Position numbers and translations under genes: made by a program. The notes under the pieces were generated by a model. The model did not search any database and was not told the DNA's origin. It worked only from the letters and a program-made list of their open reading frames with translations. Source: Janthinobacterium sp. PAMC25594 (GTDB lineage Bacteria; Pseudomonadota; Gammaproteobacteria; Burkholderiales; Burkholderiaceae_D). From it: a stretch of DNA of 64,000 nucleotides. Shown here piece after piece: positions 25,633-34,315 of the stretch. Location: contig NZ_CP080377.1 of assembly GCF_019443505.1 (NCBI RefSeq), forward strand, positions 3,286,001 through 3,350,000. Reading direction: 5' to 3'. How positions within the stretch are numbered: the stretch's first letter is position 1; each line of letters opens with the position of its first letter.

Positions 25633-28106
25633 AACGCGTAACGCAAGCCCGCATTCACGCTGCGCGGCGCGCCGGCCGCATAAAAGGTCGCGTTGACCAT
25701 CGGATACGCGCCATTCACGGCGGGCAGCGGCCGGGCGGCAAAATTGCCGTTGGCGTCGAAAGCCGTCGCGCCCAGCTGGGCCGCCGTCGCATACTTCCGG
25801 TCGAACAGGTTATTCACCTGGGCAAATATGCTCAGCCGTGGCGTCAGCTGGTACTTGCCATTCAGCTCGACCACGGCATAGCCGCCGCTCTTGCCCGCGC
25901 CCAGGTACGACGCCCCGCCCGCCTGGTGCCGGTTGTTTTCATTGCCGCGCGCATAGGCGCTCGACACGGCCGTCATGGCCAGCCCCACCGTCCACTCGCG
26001 TCCGCCCTGGACATCCACGTGTGCCTTGAAAATGTGGCTGGGAGTCAGCGGAATCCGGTTGCCCGGCGTGATGACGATATTGCCTTCCAGGCCAGGTGCT
26101 TGCGCGTCGCCGCTGCTGTTGGCGCTGCCGTTGACCACTTCCCGGCTTTGGTACGTCGCCTGCAACCACGTATAGTTGACGCCGAAGTCCAGCGCGCCCG
26201 TCTTGCCGTCCAGCGCCAGCTCCATGCCCTGGTGGCGCGTCTTGCCGAAATTTTTGAAGTAGCCAAATCCCGCCTGGTTATCGGCCACGAACAGGATATC
26301 GTCGTGGTTTTCCGCGCGGAACACGCCCGCGCTCCAGCGCGCCACGTCGGCGAACTTGCCGCGCACGCCCGCTTCCCAAGTCTTCGTCACCACCTGTTTT
26401 AATGGCGGGTCGCCGGCCATGGCGTTGGGCAGGCGGCACGGGTTTTCCGGGTCGGCGCAGCCGAGTTCGATCGCCGTCGGCGTGCGGCTGCCTTCGTTGT
26501 AACCGAGGTAGGCGCTCACGCCCTTCGCCGGCGCATAGGCCAGGCCGATGGCTGGATTGAAGCGGCTGAAACGGTGGTCGCCATCGAGCGAACCGTTGCC
26601 CCCGCCCGGCGTGATGGCGTCGCGGTTGCGCACCGTGCTGCGGTTGTAGCGACCGGAAACAGTCAAGGTCAAATTTTGATTGAACGCAATGCTATCGCTC
26701 GCATACACGCTCCAGGTGCGCATGCGCCCGCTCAAATCGACCCGGTTATCGACCGGCGTGCCGTCGTCATCAATTTCCGTGCCGTCGGCAAAGAAATTGA
26801 CGGGCGTGATGCTGCGGTCCGGGTTCAGGTAGCCGAACTGGCTGGTCTGGCGGAACGTGGCGTGGCTCGTGTCGTAGGCGGCGCCGGCCGTGACGGCATG
26901 ACGCGCTCCGGCCACGTCGGCCAGCACCGTGAATTGGCCCGAAAAACCATAGTTTTCCTGCTCGGTATGGCTGCGATTGATCATGCCGTTGCATTTTTCA
27001 GCCGGTTCATCGTTCAACAAGACGTTGGCGATGCAGCGCCATTTCGGAAACGGCGTATTGCCTGCGTTCGCCCCGCTGGCGGGAAAGCCCGTGTAGCCGG
27101 CCGCCGCCAGCGCCGCGCGCTCGGCCGCGCCGGGCTGGTAGACGGACTGGTCGAGCGACTCGTCGTTCAGGTCGCCGTTGAACGTGTGCGTGTCGATCTT
27201 GCGGTAGTACACATTGCCGGACAATAGCAAGGCCTCACTGGCCTGGTGCTTGCCCGTCAGGTTCAGCAGGGTCGACCTATTCTGCGTCAAATCGGGCTTG
27301 GTGTAGACGCTGCGGTAGTCGCGCGCCAGCATGCGCTGTTCCTGCAAGCCGTTGCCCGTCAGCGCATTGTCCGCGTGGGCCACGGTGACGGCGATATCGG
27401 TGCGTGCATCGCTCCAGCCCAGCTTGCCAAACAGCTGGCGCACGTCGGATGGGGAATCGTCGCGCCAGCCCACTTCCCTGAAACGGTTGCCCGTCACATA
27501 CCAGTGCCAGCCCTGCGCATTGCTGCCGCCATGCTCGAACTCGACGCCGCGACGTTGAGCGGAACCGAGGCGCGCTTCGATGGCGGTGCCGGGATTGCTC
27601 TTGCCATCCTTGGTTTGCAGGGCCAGCGCGCCGCCCAGTGTGTTCAAACCGAACAGGGGGTTCGAGCCGGGCATCAGGGTCAGCGATTCAATCGCCATGC
27701 GCGGGATCAAGTCCCAGCTGACGACGTCGCCAAACGGCTGGTTCAGGCGCATGCCATCGAGATACACGGACAGCCCTTGCGGCGTGCCCAGCAGGGGCGA
27801 GGCCGTGTAGCCGCGGTAGGTGACGTCGGGCTGGAACGGGTTGTTCTGCACCTCGTTCACGTAGACGCTGCCCAGGTTGCGGCGCAGGAAGGCGGAGATG
27901 TCGAGCGCGCCGCTGCGCGCGATCTGCTGCGCGCTGGCCGTCTGCACGGGCGCGGCCAGGGTATCGCGCGGCTGCTCCACGGTAGGCAGCGGCATGCTGC
28001 CCGTGATGATGACGGTGGGCAAGTCGCCCGAGGTGGCCATCGTCGGTTCGACGGCCTGCGCCTGGCACAGCGCCATGGCGGCGGCCGCGAATAAAGTCAG
28101 TTTCAT
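25629..28106 (-). CDS. TonB-dependent outer-membrane receptor
   Basis: 825 residues. Signal peptide MKLTLFAAAAMALCQAQA. A TonB-box-like segment LPTVIITGS is at ~29-37. The plug domain (~50-170) contains PVQTASAQQIARSGALDISAFLRR, NPFQPDVTYRGYTASPLLGTPQGLSVYLDGMRL and NPLFGLNTLGGALALQT, the strong plug consensus. The beta barrel runs to the terminal aromatic (NAGLRYAF). Ligand not evident: no adjacent siderophore, cobalamin or sugar genes, and no riboswitch was seen upstream. Convergent with the response regulator; both stop codons overlap in TTAA. Confidence 0.92.
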   Translation of the reverse strand: MKLTLFAAAAMALCQAQAVEPTMATSGDLPTVIITGSMPLPTVEQPRDTLAAPVQTASAQQIARSGALDISAFLRRNLGSVYVNEVQNNPFQPDVTYRGYTASPLLGTPQGLSVYLDGMRLNQPFGDVVSWDLIPRMAIESLTLMPGSNPLFGLNTLGGALALQTKDGKSNPGTAIEARLGSAQRRGVEFEHGGSNAQGWHWYVTGNRFREVGWRDDSPSDVRQLFGKLGWSDARTDIAVTVAHADNALTGNGLQEQRMLARDYRSVYTKPDLTQNRSTLLNLTGKHQASEALLLSGNVYYRKIDTHTFNGDLNDESLDQSVYQPGAAERAALAAAGYTGFPASGANAGNTPFPKWRCIANVLLNDEPAEKCNGMINRSHTEQENYGFSGQFTVLADVAGARHAVTAGAAYDTSHATFRQTSQFGYLNPDRSITPVNFFADGTEIDDDGTPVDNRVDLSGRMRTWSVYASDSIAFNQNLTLTVSGRYNRSTVRNRDAITPGGGNGSLDGDHRFSRFNPAIGLAYAPAKGVSAYLGYNEGSRTPTAIELGCADPENPCRLPNAMAGDPPLKQVVTKTWEAGVRGKFADVARWSAGVFRAENHDDILFVADNQAGFGYFKNFGKTRHQGMELALDGKTGALDFGVNYTWLQATYQSREVVNGSANSSGDAQAPGLEGNIVITPGNRIPLTPSHIFKAHVDVQGGREWTVGLAMTAVSSAYARGNENNRHQAGGASYLGAGKSGGYAVVELNGKYQLTPRLSIFAQVNNLFDRKYATAAQLGATAFDANGNFAARPLPAVNGAYPMVNATFYAAGAPRSVNAGLRYAF

Positions 28107-28175
28107 GCGTATCCCCGTTTTTATAGTGGTTTTATTGCTGTCCAGTATCGGGCAGCCACCGGGGATGGGCTAGGG

Positions 28176-28198
28176 AAAAACTCCCGCCGTGCGGGGAG
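28176..28198 (-). terminator. Terminator of the Lrp-family gene
   Basis: On the minus strand CTCCCCGC-acg-GCGGGAG followed by TTTTT, directly after the stop codon at 28199-28201. It separates the regulator from the TonB receptor downstream. Confidence 0.85.
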
Positions 28199-28660
28199 CT
28201 AGCGCTGCAACGGCAGGTAGCTCTGCTTGAGCTGGCGCAAGACAAAGCTCGATTTGCTGTGGCGGATGCCGGGAATTTTATACAGGCGCTCGCGCAGCAG
28301 GCGCTCATAGTCGCGCGTGTCGCTGACCGCGATGCGCAGGTAGTAATCGTAGTCGCCGGAGACAAGAAACGCTTCCAGCACTTCCGGGATCATGGCCAGC
28401 GCGTGGCCGAATTCGAACAGGGCCTGGTCGGAATGGTCGTCCAAAGTGACTTGCACGATGACGGTGTCGGCCAGCCCCACCTTGGCCGCGTTGACGTTCA
28501 CCGTATACCCCTCGATGACGCCATCGTCTTCCATGCGCTTGATGCGCGCCCAGCATGGCGACGAGGTCAGGCCCACCTTGGCGCTCAGGTCGTGCAGGCT
28601 GATGCGGGCGTCCTGCTGCAGGGCCGTCAGGATGGCGAGGTCGAATTTATCCAGCTTCAT
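28199..28660 (-). CDS. Lrp/AsnC family transcriptional regulator
   Basis: 153 residues. The N-terminal winged helix-turn-helix is LDKFDLAILTALQQDARISL with LSAKVGLTSSPCWARIKRMEDDGVI. The C-terminal RAM (ligand/oligomer) domain is VIVQVTLDD, LAMIPEVLEAFLVSGDYDYYLRIAV. Divergent from an acetolactate-synthase-like gene with two palindromes between, so this enzyme and the regulator itself are likely targets, with an amino acid as effector. Terminated separately from the downstream TonB receptor. Confidence 0.93.
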   Translation of the reverse strand: MKLDKFDLAILTALQQDARISLHDLSAKVGLTSSPCWARIKRMEDDGVIEGYTVNVNAAKVGLADTVIVQVTLDDHSDQALFEFGHALAMIPEVLEAFLVSGDYDYYLRIAVSDTRDYERLLRERLYKIPGIRHSKSSFVLRQLKQSYLPLQR

Positions 28661-28680
28661 TCTGTTTTTCTACTATTTTG

Positions 28681-28695
28681 CAGCAAATTTTGCTG
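28681..28695. promoter_or_regulatory. Palindrome between Lrp regulator and acetolactate synthase
   Basis: CAGCAAA-t-TTTGCTG, a perfect 15-bp palindrome in AT-rich DNA, 20 bases from the lrp-type start codon. Lrp sites are AT-rich dyads; candidate operator. Confidence 0.55.
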
Positions 28696-28728
28696 AATTA
28701 TGCATTCTATACGAGAAAACCAGCAGCC

Positions 28729-28752
28729 TTTTCTGCCGCATCAGGCAGAAAA
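28729..28752. promoter_or_regulatory. Second palindrome before acetolactate synthase
   Basis: TTTTCTGCC-gcatca-GGCAGAAAA, perfect 9-bp arms, ending seven bases before the ATG at 28760. It could be a second operator or a leader hairpin covering the ribosome site AAGG. Confidence 0.6.
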
Positions 28753-28759
28753 TAAGGCC

Positions 28760-30499
28760 ATGAAACCTGATCCCGCTCCCCTCCTCGCGCGCGCATCCCA
28801 TAACGGCGCCAGCACCCTGATCGACACCCTGCTGGCCCTGGGCGTCGACACCGTCTTCGGCTATCCGGGCGGCGCCGTGCTGCCCCTGTACGACGCGCTG
28901 CACGCCCAGCCCCGCTTGCGCCACGTGCTGGTGCGCCACGAACAGGCGGCCGTGCACGCGGCCGAAGGCTATGCGCGCAGCACGGGCCGGCCCGGCGTCG
29001 TCTTCGTCACCTCCGGTCCCGGCATGAGCAATACCACCACGGGACTGCTCGACGCCCTGTGCGATTCGATACCCGTGATCTGCATCAGCGGCCAGGTGGC
29101 CACCACCAGCATCGGCACCGACGCCTTCCAGGAATGCGACGCGCTGGGCATTTCGCGCCCCGTCACCAAGTGGAACCGGCAAATCCGCACGGCCGATGAA
29201 ACGGCGGCCGTGCTGCGCGAAGCGTACGCGCAGGCAACGCAGGGCCGGCCCGGCCCCGTGCTGGTCGACTTTCCCAAGGATCTGCAGCTGGCGCCGGTGC
29301 AGGCAACGACGGTGCTGGCCCCTGCCACGCCGGCCCCGCTGCCGCCGCCGGCCGCCGCCGATCTCGAACGGGCCGCCAGCCTGATCGCCTCCGCGCGCCA
29401 GCCCGTGTTTTACGGCGGCGGCGGCCTCGTCAATTCCGGCCCCGCCGCCTGCGCCGCGTTCGGGCAACTGGTGAAGCTGGCCGCCGCGCCCTGCACTTTG
29501 ACCCTGCTGGGCCTGGGCGCCTTTCCCGCTTCGCACCCGGCCTTCCTCGGCATGCTGGGCATGCACGGCACGCTGGAAGCCAACCTGTCCATGCACCATG
29601 CCGACCTGGTCGTTTGCGTGGGCGCCCGCTTCGACGACCGGGTCACGGGCAGGCTCGACGCCTTTTATCCTGGCGCAAAGGTCATCCACGTCGATATCGA
29701 CCCGGCGTCGATCCACAAGGTGGTGCGCGCCGACGTGGCCCTGCGCGGCGACTGCGCGCCCGTGCTCACTGCCTTGCTGGCGCAGCTGCGCGGCCGCCTG
29801 CTGGCGGACCGCCAGCCGTGGTGGCAGCGCATCAATGGCTGGCGCGCGCAGGACTCGCTGGCGTTCGACGACACGCCGCAGGTGATCGCGCCGCAGGCGC
29901 TGATGCGCCGGCTGCAGGCGGCCCTGGACGGCCGGGACGCCATCGTCTCCACCGACGTGGGCCAGCACCAGATGTGGGCGGCCCAGCATTTGCGTTTCGA
30001 GCAGCCCCGGCGCTGGCTGACCTCGGGCGGCGCCGGCACCATGGGTTATGGCTTGCCGGCCGCCATCGGCGCGCAGATCGCCCACCCGGATGCCTGCGTG
30101 GTGTGCGTCAGCGGCGACGCCTCGATTTTGATGAATATCCAGGAACTGGCCACGGCCGTGCAGCACCGCCTGCCCGTGAAAGTGGTGCTGTCGAACAATG
30201 GCTATATGGGCATGGTGCGCCAGTGGCAGGAACTGATACACGGCGGGCGCTACAGTCACAGCTACACGGAAGCGCTGCCCGACTTCGTCGCCCTGGCGCG
30301 CGCGTTCGGCTGGCAGGCGCACATGGTGAGCCGGCGCGAGGAACTCGACGCGGCATTGGCCGCCTGCCTGGCCTCCGAAGGCCCCTACTTCCTCGACGTG
30401 CGCGTGCATGGCGCGGAAAACTGCTTCCCCATGATGGCCCCCGGCGCGGGGCACCATGAAGTGACCTTATCCAAGGGAAAGGTGTACACGGAACGGTAG
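28760..30499 (+). CDS. Acetolactate synthase large subunit-like ThDP enzyme
   Basis: 579 residues from the ATG at 28760 (AATAAGG upstream). The three ThDP-enzyme domains are present: N-terminal PYR with VDTVFGYPGGAVLPLYDAL and the catalytic Glu in RHEQAAVHAAEGYAR; central domain; C-terminal PP domain with GDASILMNIQELAT, whose GD-x23-NNGYMGM is the ThDP/Mg site. FVTSGPGMSNT and DFPKDLQLAP fit IlvB. No small regulatory subunit (IlvH/N) gene follows, and an Lrp-type gene is divergent. It may be an accessory or catabolic isoenzyme. The stop TAG lies inside a palindromic repeat. Confidence 0.9.
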   Translation: MKPDPAPLLARASHNGASTLIDTLLALGVDTVFGYPGGAVLPLYDALHAQPRLRHVLVRHEQAAVHAAEGYARSTGRPGVVFVTSGPGMSNTTTGLLDALCDSIPVICISGQVATTSIGTDAFQECDALGISRPVTKWNRQIRTADETAAVLREAYAQATQGRPGPVLVDFPKDLQLAPVQATTVLAPATPAPLPPPAAADLERAASLIASARQPVFYGGGGLVNSGPAACAAFGQLVKLAAAPCTLTLLGLGAFPASHPAFLGMLGMHGTLEANLSMHHADLVVCVGARFDDRVTGRLDAFYPGAKVIHVDIDPASIHKVVRADVALRGDCAPVLTALLAQLRGRLLADRQPWWQRINGWRAQDSLAFDDTPQVIAPQALMRRLQAALDGRDAIVSTDVGQHQMWAAQHLRFEQPRRWLTSGGAGTMGYGLPAAIGAQIAHPDACVVCVSGDASILMNIQELATAVQHRLPVKVVLSNNGYMGMVRQWQELIHGGRYSHSYTEALPDFVALARAFGWQAHMVSRREELDAALAACLASEGPYFLDVRVHGAENCFPMMAPGAGHHEVTLSKGKVYTER

Positions 30500-30537
30500 G
30501 TCGGATTAGCGGGGCAACGCCTCGCGTAATCCGACAC
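30496..30537. repeat. Palindromic intergenic repeat, unit 4
   Basis: Outer arms GTAGGTCGGATTA and TAATCCGACA, inner stem GCGGGGC-aac-GCCTCGC (one G-T pair). Its GTAG provides the TAG stop of the acetolactate synthase gene. Confidence 0.9.
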
Positions 30538-30561
30538 CACCACCGGCCTCGCCAACGATGT

Positions 30562-30596
30562 TGTCGGATTACGCTCTACGAGCTAATCCGACCTAC
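30562..30596. repeat. Palindromic intergenic repeat, unit 5
   Basis: Opposite orientation to unit 4; inner stem GCTC-tac-GAGC, the shortest of the set. Its CTAC provides the stop of the AraC gene on the minus strand (30593-30595). Confidence 0.9.
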
Positions 30597-31450
30597 GCCC
30601 AAATCCGGTAGATCCAGTAACTTTCATCTTCTTTCATGGCGCGCGCCAGCTCGGTGGGACTCAAGCCCGTGATTTCGCGCGTCTCGCGGCAGAAATGGGC
30701 CTGATCGGCGTAACCGCCGCTGGCGGCGATATCGGACCACGACACCCTGCCTTGCAGGATGGCGCCACGCTCGTCAAGGAATAGCTGCTCTGCGCGGCGC
30801 ATGCGGCGCAAGGTACGCATGGGCTGGCCGGCCCAGGCCTTGATGCGGCGCTCGATATGGCGCGCACTGCTGGCCAGGCCCGTCGATGCCGCCTGCACGC
30901 CCAGTCGGCGCACCCAGTCCTGCACGACGCCGGCCGACACGTCGCTGCCCTTGCGCGCCGCCTGCCAGCGCGGTGCCAGGAAGTCTTCCACCAGCCTGAC
31001 GCGGACCTCGTCGTCGGGCGCCGCCAGCACGGCGTCGGACAGGACCAGCCAGTCGGCATCGAACAGCGCATCGAGCGGGCGAAACTGGTCCAGCAAGGTA
31101 TCCATCGATATGCCCGTCAAGGCATGCAGGGCGGCGGGATAGAACATCACGACAAACGAATGCACGGGGCCGGGGTTGTAGCTGACCAGCGGATACGAGC
31201 GGGGGCCGCCGAACAGCGCGGGCGGCATGCGCACGTCCGGCAGCGACAGGCCCGGCGCGGCCGCCTCGACGTCGCCCGCGACGGTCCAGATGATGCTGCA
31301 CATGGGCGCGACGGGAAAGCGGTTCAGGCGTTGCGCCGGCGGCAGGGGCGCGCAGCGCGTAGTGTCGCGCACGAGGATGGCGCGCACGCAGGAAGCGAGC
31401 GCGGTGCGCGGTGCGATCAAACGGGTCAGGGGCGTAGGGGCGGCAGGCAT
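30593..31450 (-). CDS. AraC family transcriptional regulator
   Basis: 285 residues from the ATG at 31450; a GTG at 31480 would add ten. Neither has a clear ribosome site. The C-terminal AraC helix-turn-helix pair is in SSARHIERRIKAWAGQPMRTLRRMRR and SWSDIAASGGYADQAHFCRETREITGLSPTELAR. The N-terminal sensing part (VAPMCSIIWTVAGDV, PPALFGGPRSYPLVSY) is of the DUF6597-like type often found in such regulators. Divergent from a cytochrome P450, which it probably controls. Confidence 0.88.
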   Translation of the reverse strand: MPAAPTPLTRLIAPRTALASCVRAILVRDTTRCAPLPPAQRLNRFPVAPMCSIIWTVAGDVEAAAPGLSLPDVRMPPALFGGPRSYPLVSYNPGPVHSFVVMFYPAALHALTGISMDTLLDQFRPLDALFDADWLVLSDAVLAAPDDEVRVRLVEDFLAPRWQAARKGSDVSAGVVQDWVRRLGVQAASTGLASSARHIERRIKAWAGQPMRTLRRMRRAEQLFLDERGAILQGRVSWSDIAASGGYADQAHFCRETREITGLSPTELARAMKEDESYWIYRIWA

Positions 31451-31563
31451 GGCGACGATTGTACCGGCAAAGTCGGGCACCGCACGATGTCGTATTCGTT
31501 CAAGACGCGGGCGCGCAAGCGCGCTACAGTGATGTCATTGTCGCCATCCACCAGGAGTCCGCC

Positions 31564-33006
31564 ATGCCCCCGCTCGACCACGCTGCCACGCCCGTCGTCG
31601 CCACGCCTTTGCGCCAGATCCGCCACCTGCCGGGACCCTTCGCCCTGCCCATCGTCGGCAACAGCCTGCAACTCAAGCTCACGCGCATCCACCTCGACGT
31701 GGAGCAGTGGGTGCGGCGCTACGGCCCCTTCATGCGCGCCTGGTTCGGCCGCACGCTGGTGCTGGTGGTGGCCGACAGCGAAGCCGTCGGCGCAGTGCTG
31801 CGCGACCGGCCCGACGGTTTTCGCCGCCCCCTGAGCAGCTCCGTCGTCTCCGACGAAATGGGCGGCGTGCCCGGCCTGTTCCTGGCCGAGGGCACGGAGT
31901 GGCGCAACCAGCGCCGCATGGTCATGGCCGGCATGGCGCCCGGCGCCATCAAGGCCTATTTCCCCGCGCTGGTGACGGTGGCGCAGCGCCTGCAGCGGCG
32001 CTGGTATCTGGCCGCCACGCAAGGCCAGGCGATCGACCTCGACGGCGACCTGAAACGCTACACGGTCGACATCATCGCCGGCCTGGCCTTCGGCACGGAA
32101 GTCAACACGCTCGAATCGGGCGAAGACGTGATCCAGCGCCACATGGACGACATCCTGCCCGCCGTGGCGCGGCGCAGCCTGTCCATGTTCCCGTACTGGC
32201 GCTATGTCAAGCTGCCCGTCGACCGGCGGCTGGACCGTGACGTGGCAGCTCTTTCCACCGCCGTGGCCGACCTGGTGCAGCAGGCGCGCACACGCATGGC
32301 GCACGACCCGGCGCGCCGCGAGCGTCCGCCCAACCTGCTCGAAGCGATGATCGCCGCCGCCGACCTGGAAGGCAGCGGCGTGAGCGACCGCAACGTGGCC
32401 GGCAATGTGCTGACCATGCTGCTGGCGGGCGAAGATACGACGGCCAACACGCTGTCCTGGATAATTTACCTGTTGCAACGCCATCCGCACACCCTGGCGC
32501 GGGCGCGCGAGGAAGTGCGGCGCCTGGCGCCCGACGCGGCCCATTTTACGATCGAACAGATGGACAGCCTCGACTACCTGGGCGCCTGCGCCAGCGAAGC
32601 CATGCGTTTGAAACCCGTGGCGCCATTCCTGCCCGTCGAGGCGCTGCGCGACACGGTCATCGGCGATATTGCCGTGCCGGCCGGCACTCTCGTCTGGTGC
32701 GTGATGCGCCACGACACGGTGTCCGAGACGCACTTCCCCGACGCGCAAGCCTTCCAGCCCGAGCGCTGGCTGGCCGAAGGCGGCGAGGCGAACAACAAGC
32801 GCGCTTCGATGCCCTTCGGCGCCGGCTTGCGCACGTGCCCGGGCCGCTATCTGGCCTTGCTGGAAATCAAGATCGCCATGGCCATGCTGCTGGGCAGCTT
32901 CGACATCGCCGGCGTCGATACGCCCGATGGCGGCGAGGCGCAGGAATTGATGGGCTTTGTGATGTCGCCCATCGGCCTGACGCTACGCCTGGCGCCGCCG
33001 CAGTGA
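31564..33006 (+). CDS. Cytochrome P450
   Basis: 480 residues from the ATG at 31564 (CAGGAG upstream). Hallmarks in order: LPGPFALPIVGNSLQ near the N-terminus; I-helix oxygen-binding LLAGEDTTANTLSW; K-helix ExxR in SEAMRLKP; PERF-type FQPERWLAEGG; haem loop FGAGLRTCPGRYLALLE with the proximal ligand Cys425. No N-terminal membrane anchor, so probably soluble. The sequence style (VPAGTLVWCVMRHDTVSETHFPDAQ) resembles CYP families related to the eukaryote-like class. No ferredoxin gene adjacent. Substrate unknown; regulated probably by the divergent AraC protein. Confidence 0.94.
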   Translation: MPPLDHAATPVVATPLRQIRHLPGPFALPIVGNSLQLKLTRIHLDVEQWVRRYGPFMRAWFGRTLVLVVADSEAVGAVLRDRPDGFRRPLSSSVVSDEMGGVPGLFLAEGTEWRNQRRMVMAGMAPGAIKAYFPALVTVAQRLQRRWYLAATQGQAIDLDGDLKRYTVDIIAGLAFGTEVNTLESGEDVIQRHMDDILPAVARRSLSMFPYWRYVKLPVDRRLDRDVAALSTAVADLVQQARTRMAHDPARRERPPNLLEAMIAAADLEGSGVSDRNVAGNVLTMLLAGEDTTANTLSWIIYLLQRHPHTLARAREEVRRLAPDAAHFTIEQMDSLDYLGACASEAMRLKPVAPFLPVEALRDTVIGDIAVPAGTLVWCVMRHDTVSETHFPDAQAFQPERWLAEGGEANNKRASMPFGAGLRTCPGRYLALLEIKIAMAMLLGSFDIAGVDTPDGGEAQELMGFVMSPIGLTLRLAPPQ

Positions 33007-33043
33007 TACCATGGAGGCAATCTCAGTCAACGTGCTTTCCCCC

Positions 33044-33121
33044 ATGCAAATTCACCTGGAATCGCCGCAGCAAGCCGACGTGCTGACCTTCATGGAAAAA
33101 CCGCTGCAGGCGGCGGCATGA
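33044..33121 (+). pseudogene. 25-codon remnant ORF before the MazG-like gene
   Basis: Starts ATG at 33044 and encodes MQIHLESPQQADVLTFMEK and six more residues, ending in TGA that overlaps the next start (ATGA at 33118-33121). The opening MxIHLESPxQADV looks like the first strand of a GNAT acetyltransferase. I infer a deletion that fused the start of such a gene to the DNA before the pyrophosphohydrolase. It may now act as a translated leader. Confidence 0.4.
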
Positions 33122-33477
33122 GCGCGTCCGCCGACAGCCTGCTCGATATCCGCGCGCGCCTGTGCGCCTTTGCCGATGAACGCGACTGGGACCAGTTCCA
33201 CACGCCGAAAAACCTGGCCATGGCCTTGTCCGTCGAAGTGGCGGAACTGGCCGAGCACTACCAGTGGCTGCCCACGGGGGCAGATAGCGAACTGGACGAT
33301 GCCAAGCGCACGGGCATCCGCCACGAGCTGGCCGACGTGCTGATGTACCTGGTGCGGCTGGCCGACAAGAGCGGCGTCGACCTGCACGCGGCCGTGCTGG
33401 AAAAGATGGAACTCAACGCGCAGAAATACCCGGCGCGGCAGGTGCGCGGCGACGCGCGCAAATATAGCGAATACTGA
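33118..33477 (+). CDS. MazG-like nucleotide pyrophosphohydrolase
   Basis: 119 residues. All-alpha NTP pyrophosphatase fold: FADERDWDQFHTPKNLAMALSVEVAELAEHYQW carries the first metal-binding ExxE, and HELADVLMYLVRLADKSGVDL the second ExxD. This matches the dCTP/iMazG-type house-cleaning enzymes that hydrolyse (deoxy)NTPs to NMP and PPi. Length is typical (110-120). Start overlaps the stop of a tiny remnant frame, implying coupled translation. Confidence 0.92.
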   Translation: MSASADSLLDIRARLCAFADERDWDQFHTPKNLAMALSVEVAELAEHYQWLPTGADSELDDAKRTGIRHELADVLMYLVRLADKSGVDLHAAVLEKMELNAQKYPARQVRGDARKYSEY

Positions 33478-33526
33478 AACACCCATCCGTGCGTGGCTGC
33501 CGCGTAAAAAGGCGTAGCATCCAGCC

Positions 33527-34315
33527 ATGCGTATTCCTTTTTCCCTGCTGCTCGTCTGCCTGATCCACGGCCATGTTGCACTGGCGCAAACCGCGCCCGT
33601 GCCGCAAGTCAAAGTGGACGCCACGCGCGACCCCGTCGATAAATCGTATCGCAAGATGCTGCAGGGCGTGGACCGCTTCGAACGCGACCATGCGCTGGCG
33701 CCGCAAGCGGTGCTGCGCTTTCGCCTGCTGCCGCGCCAGCCCGGCGTGGACATGACGGGCGTGCAGCTGCGCATCGCCGGCGACACCGTCAGCATCCCCT
33801 TGCCCTTGGCGCCGGACAACAGCTTTGCCCCCGTGCGCCATGCGCAAGCGGCGCGCGAAGACGCCGTGCTGATCGCCAACCGCAGGGCCACTACCATGAG
33901 CTGGTGCGCGCAGGTGATCACGCCCGGCTTGCCGCCCGACACGCGGCGCCTGGGCGACTTGCGCCTGGAGTGCCGCGCCGGCATGGATTCGGGCCTGATC
34001 TCGAACGACCCGCAAATCATCGCCTGGCTGTCCAGCATGCTCTACAGCACCGACAAAGTGTGTTCCGAGCCGGACGGCAATTATCTGTTCTTCACGAACC
34101 GCCCCCTGTTCGGCGTGACCCTCGTGCATGGCGAGCGCCGCCTGGCCCTGCCGTTCAGGATGCTGTACGCGGGCGGCGAGCAAACGCCCGCCTCGCTGCC
34201 CTATTGCGATTGCCAGGTCTTGCTTGACCGCACGTATTACGCGCCCTTGTGGGATAGCAGCTGGCCCGACGATACCCTGCTGGAATTTGACTATATGGAC
34301 GAGGTGGCGCCATGA
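33527..34315 (+). CDS. Exported protein of unknown function
   Basis: 262 residues with a signal peptide (IPFSLLLVCLIHGHVALA-QT). The mature protein has five Cys (SWCAQ, LECRA, KVCSE, YCDCQ) and beta-type sequence; PLPLAPDNSFAPVRHAQA and LDRTYYAPLWDSSWPDD suggest a jelly-roll-like or immunoglobulin-like exported domain. I do not recognise a named family. Its stop overlaps the start of a small lipoprotein gene (ATGA), so they form a two-gene operon. Confidence 0.78.
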   Translation: MRIPFSLLLVCLIHGHVALAQTAPVPQVKVDATRDPVDKSYRKMLQGVDRFERDHALAPQAVLRFRLLPRQPGVDMTGVQLRIAGDTVSIPLPLAPDNSFAPVRHAQAAREDAVLIANRRATTMSWCAQVITPGLPPDTRRLGDLRLECRAGMDSGLISNDPQIIAWLSSMLYSTDKVCSEPDGNYLFFTNRPLFGVTLVHGERRLALPFRMLYAGGEQTPASLPYCDCQVLLDRTYYAPLWDSSWPDDTLLEFDYMDEVAP

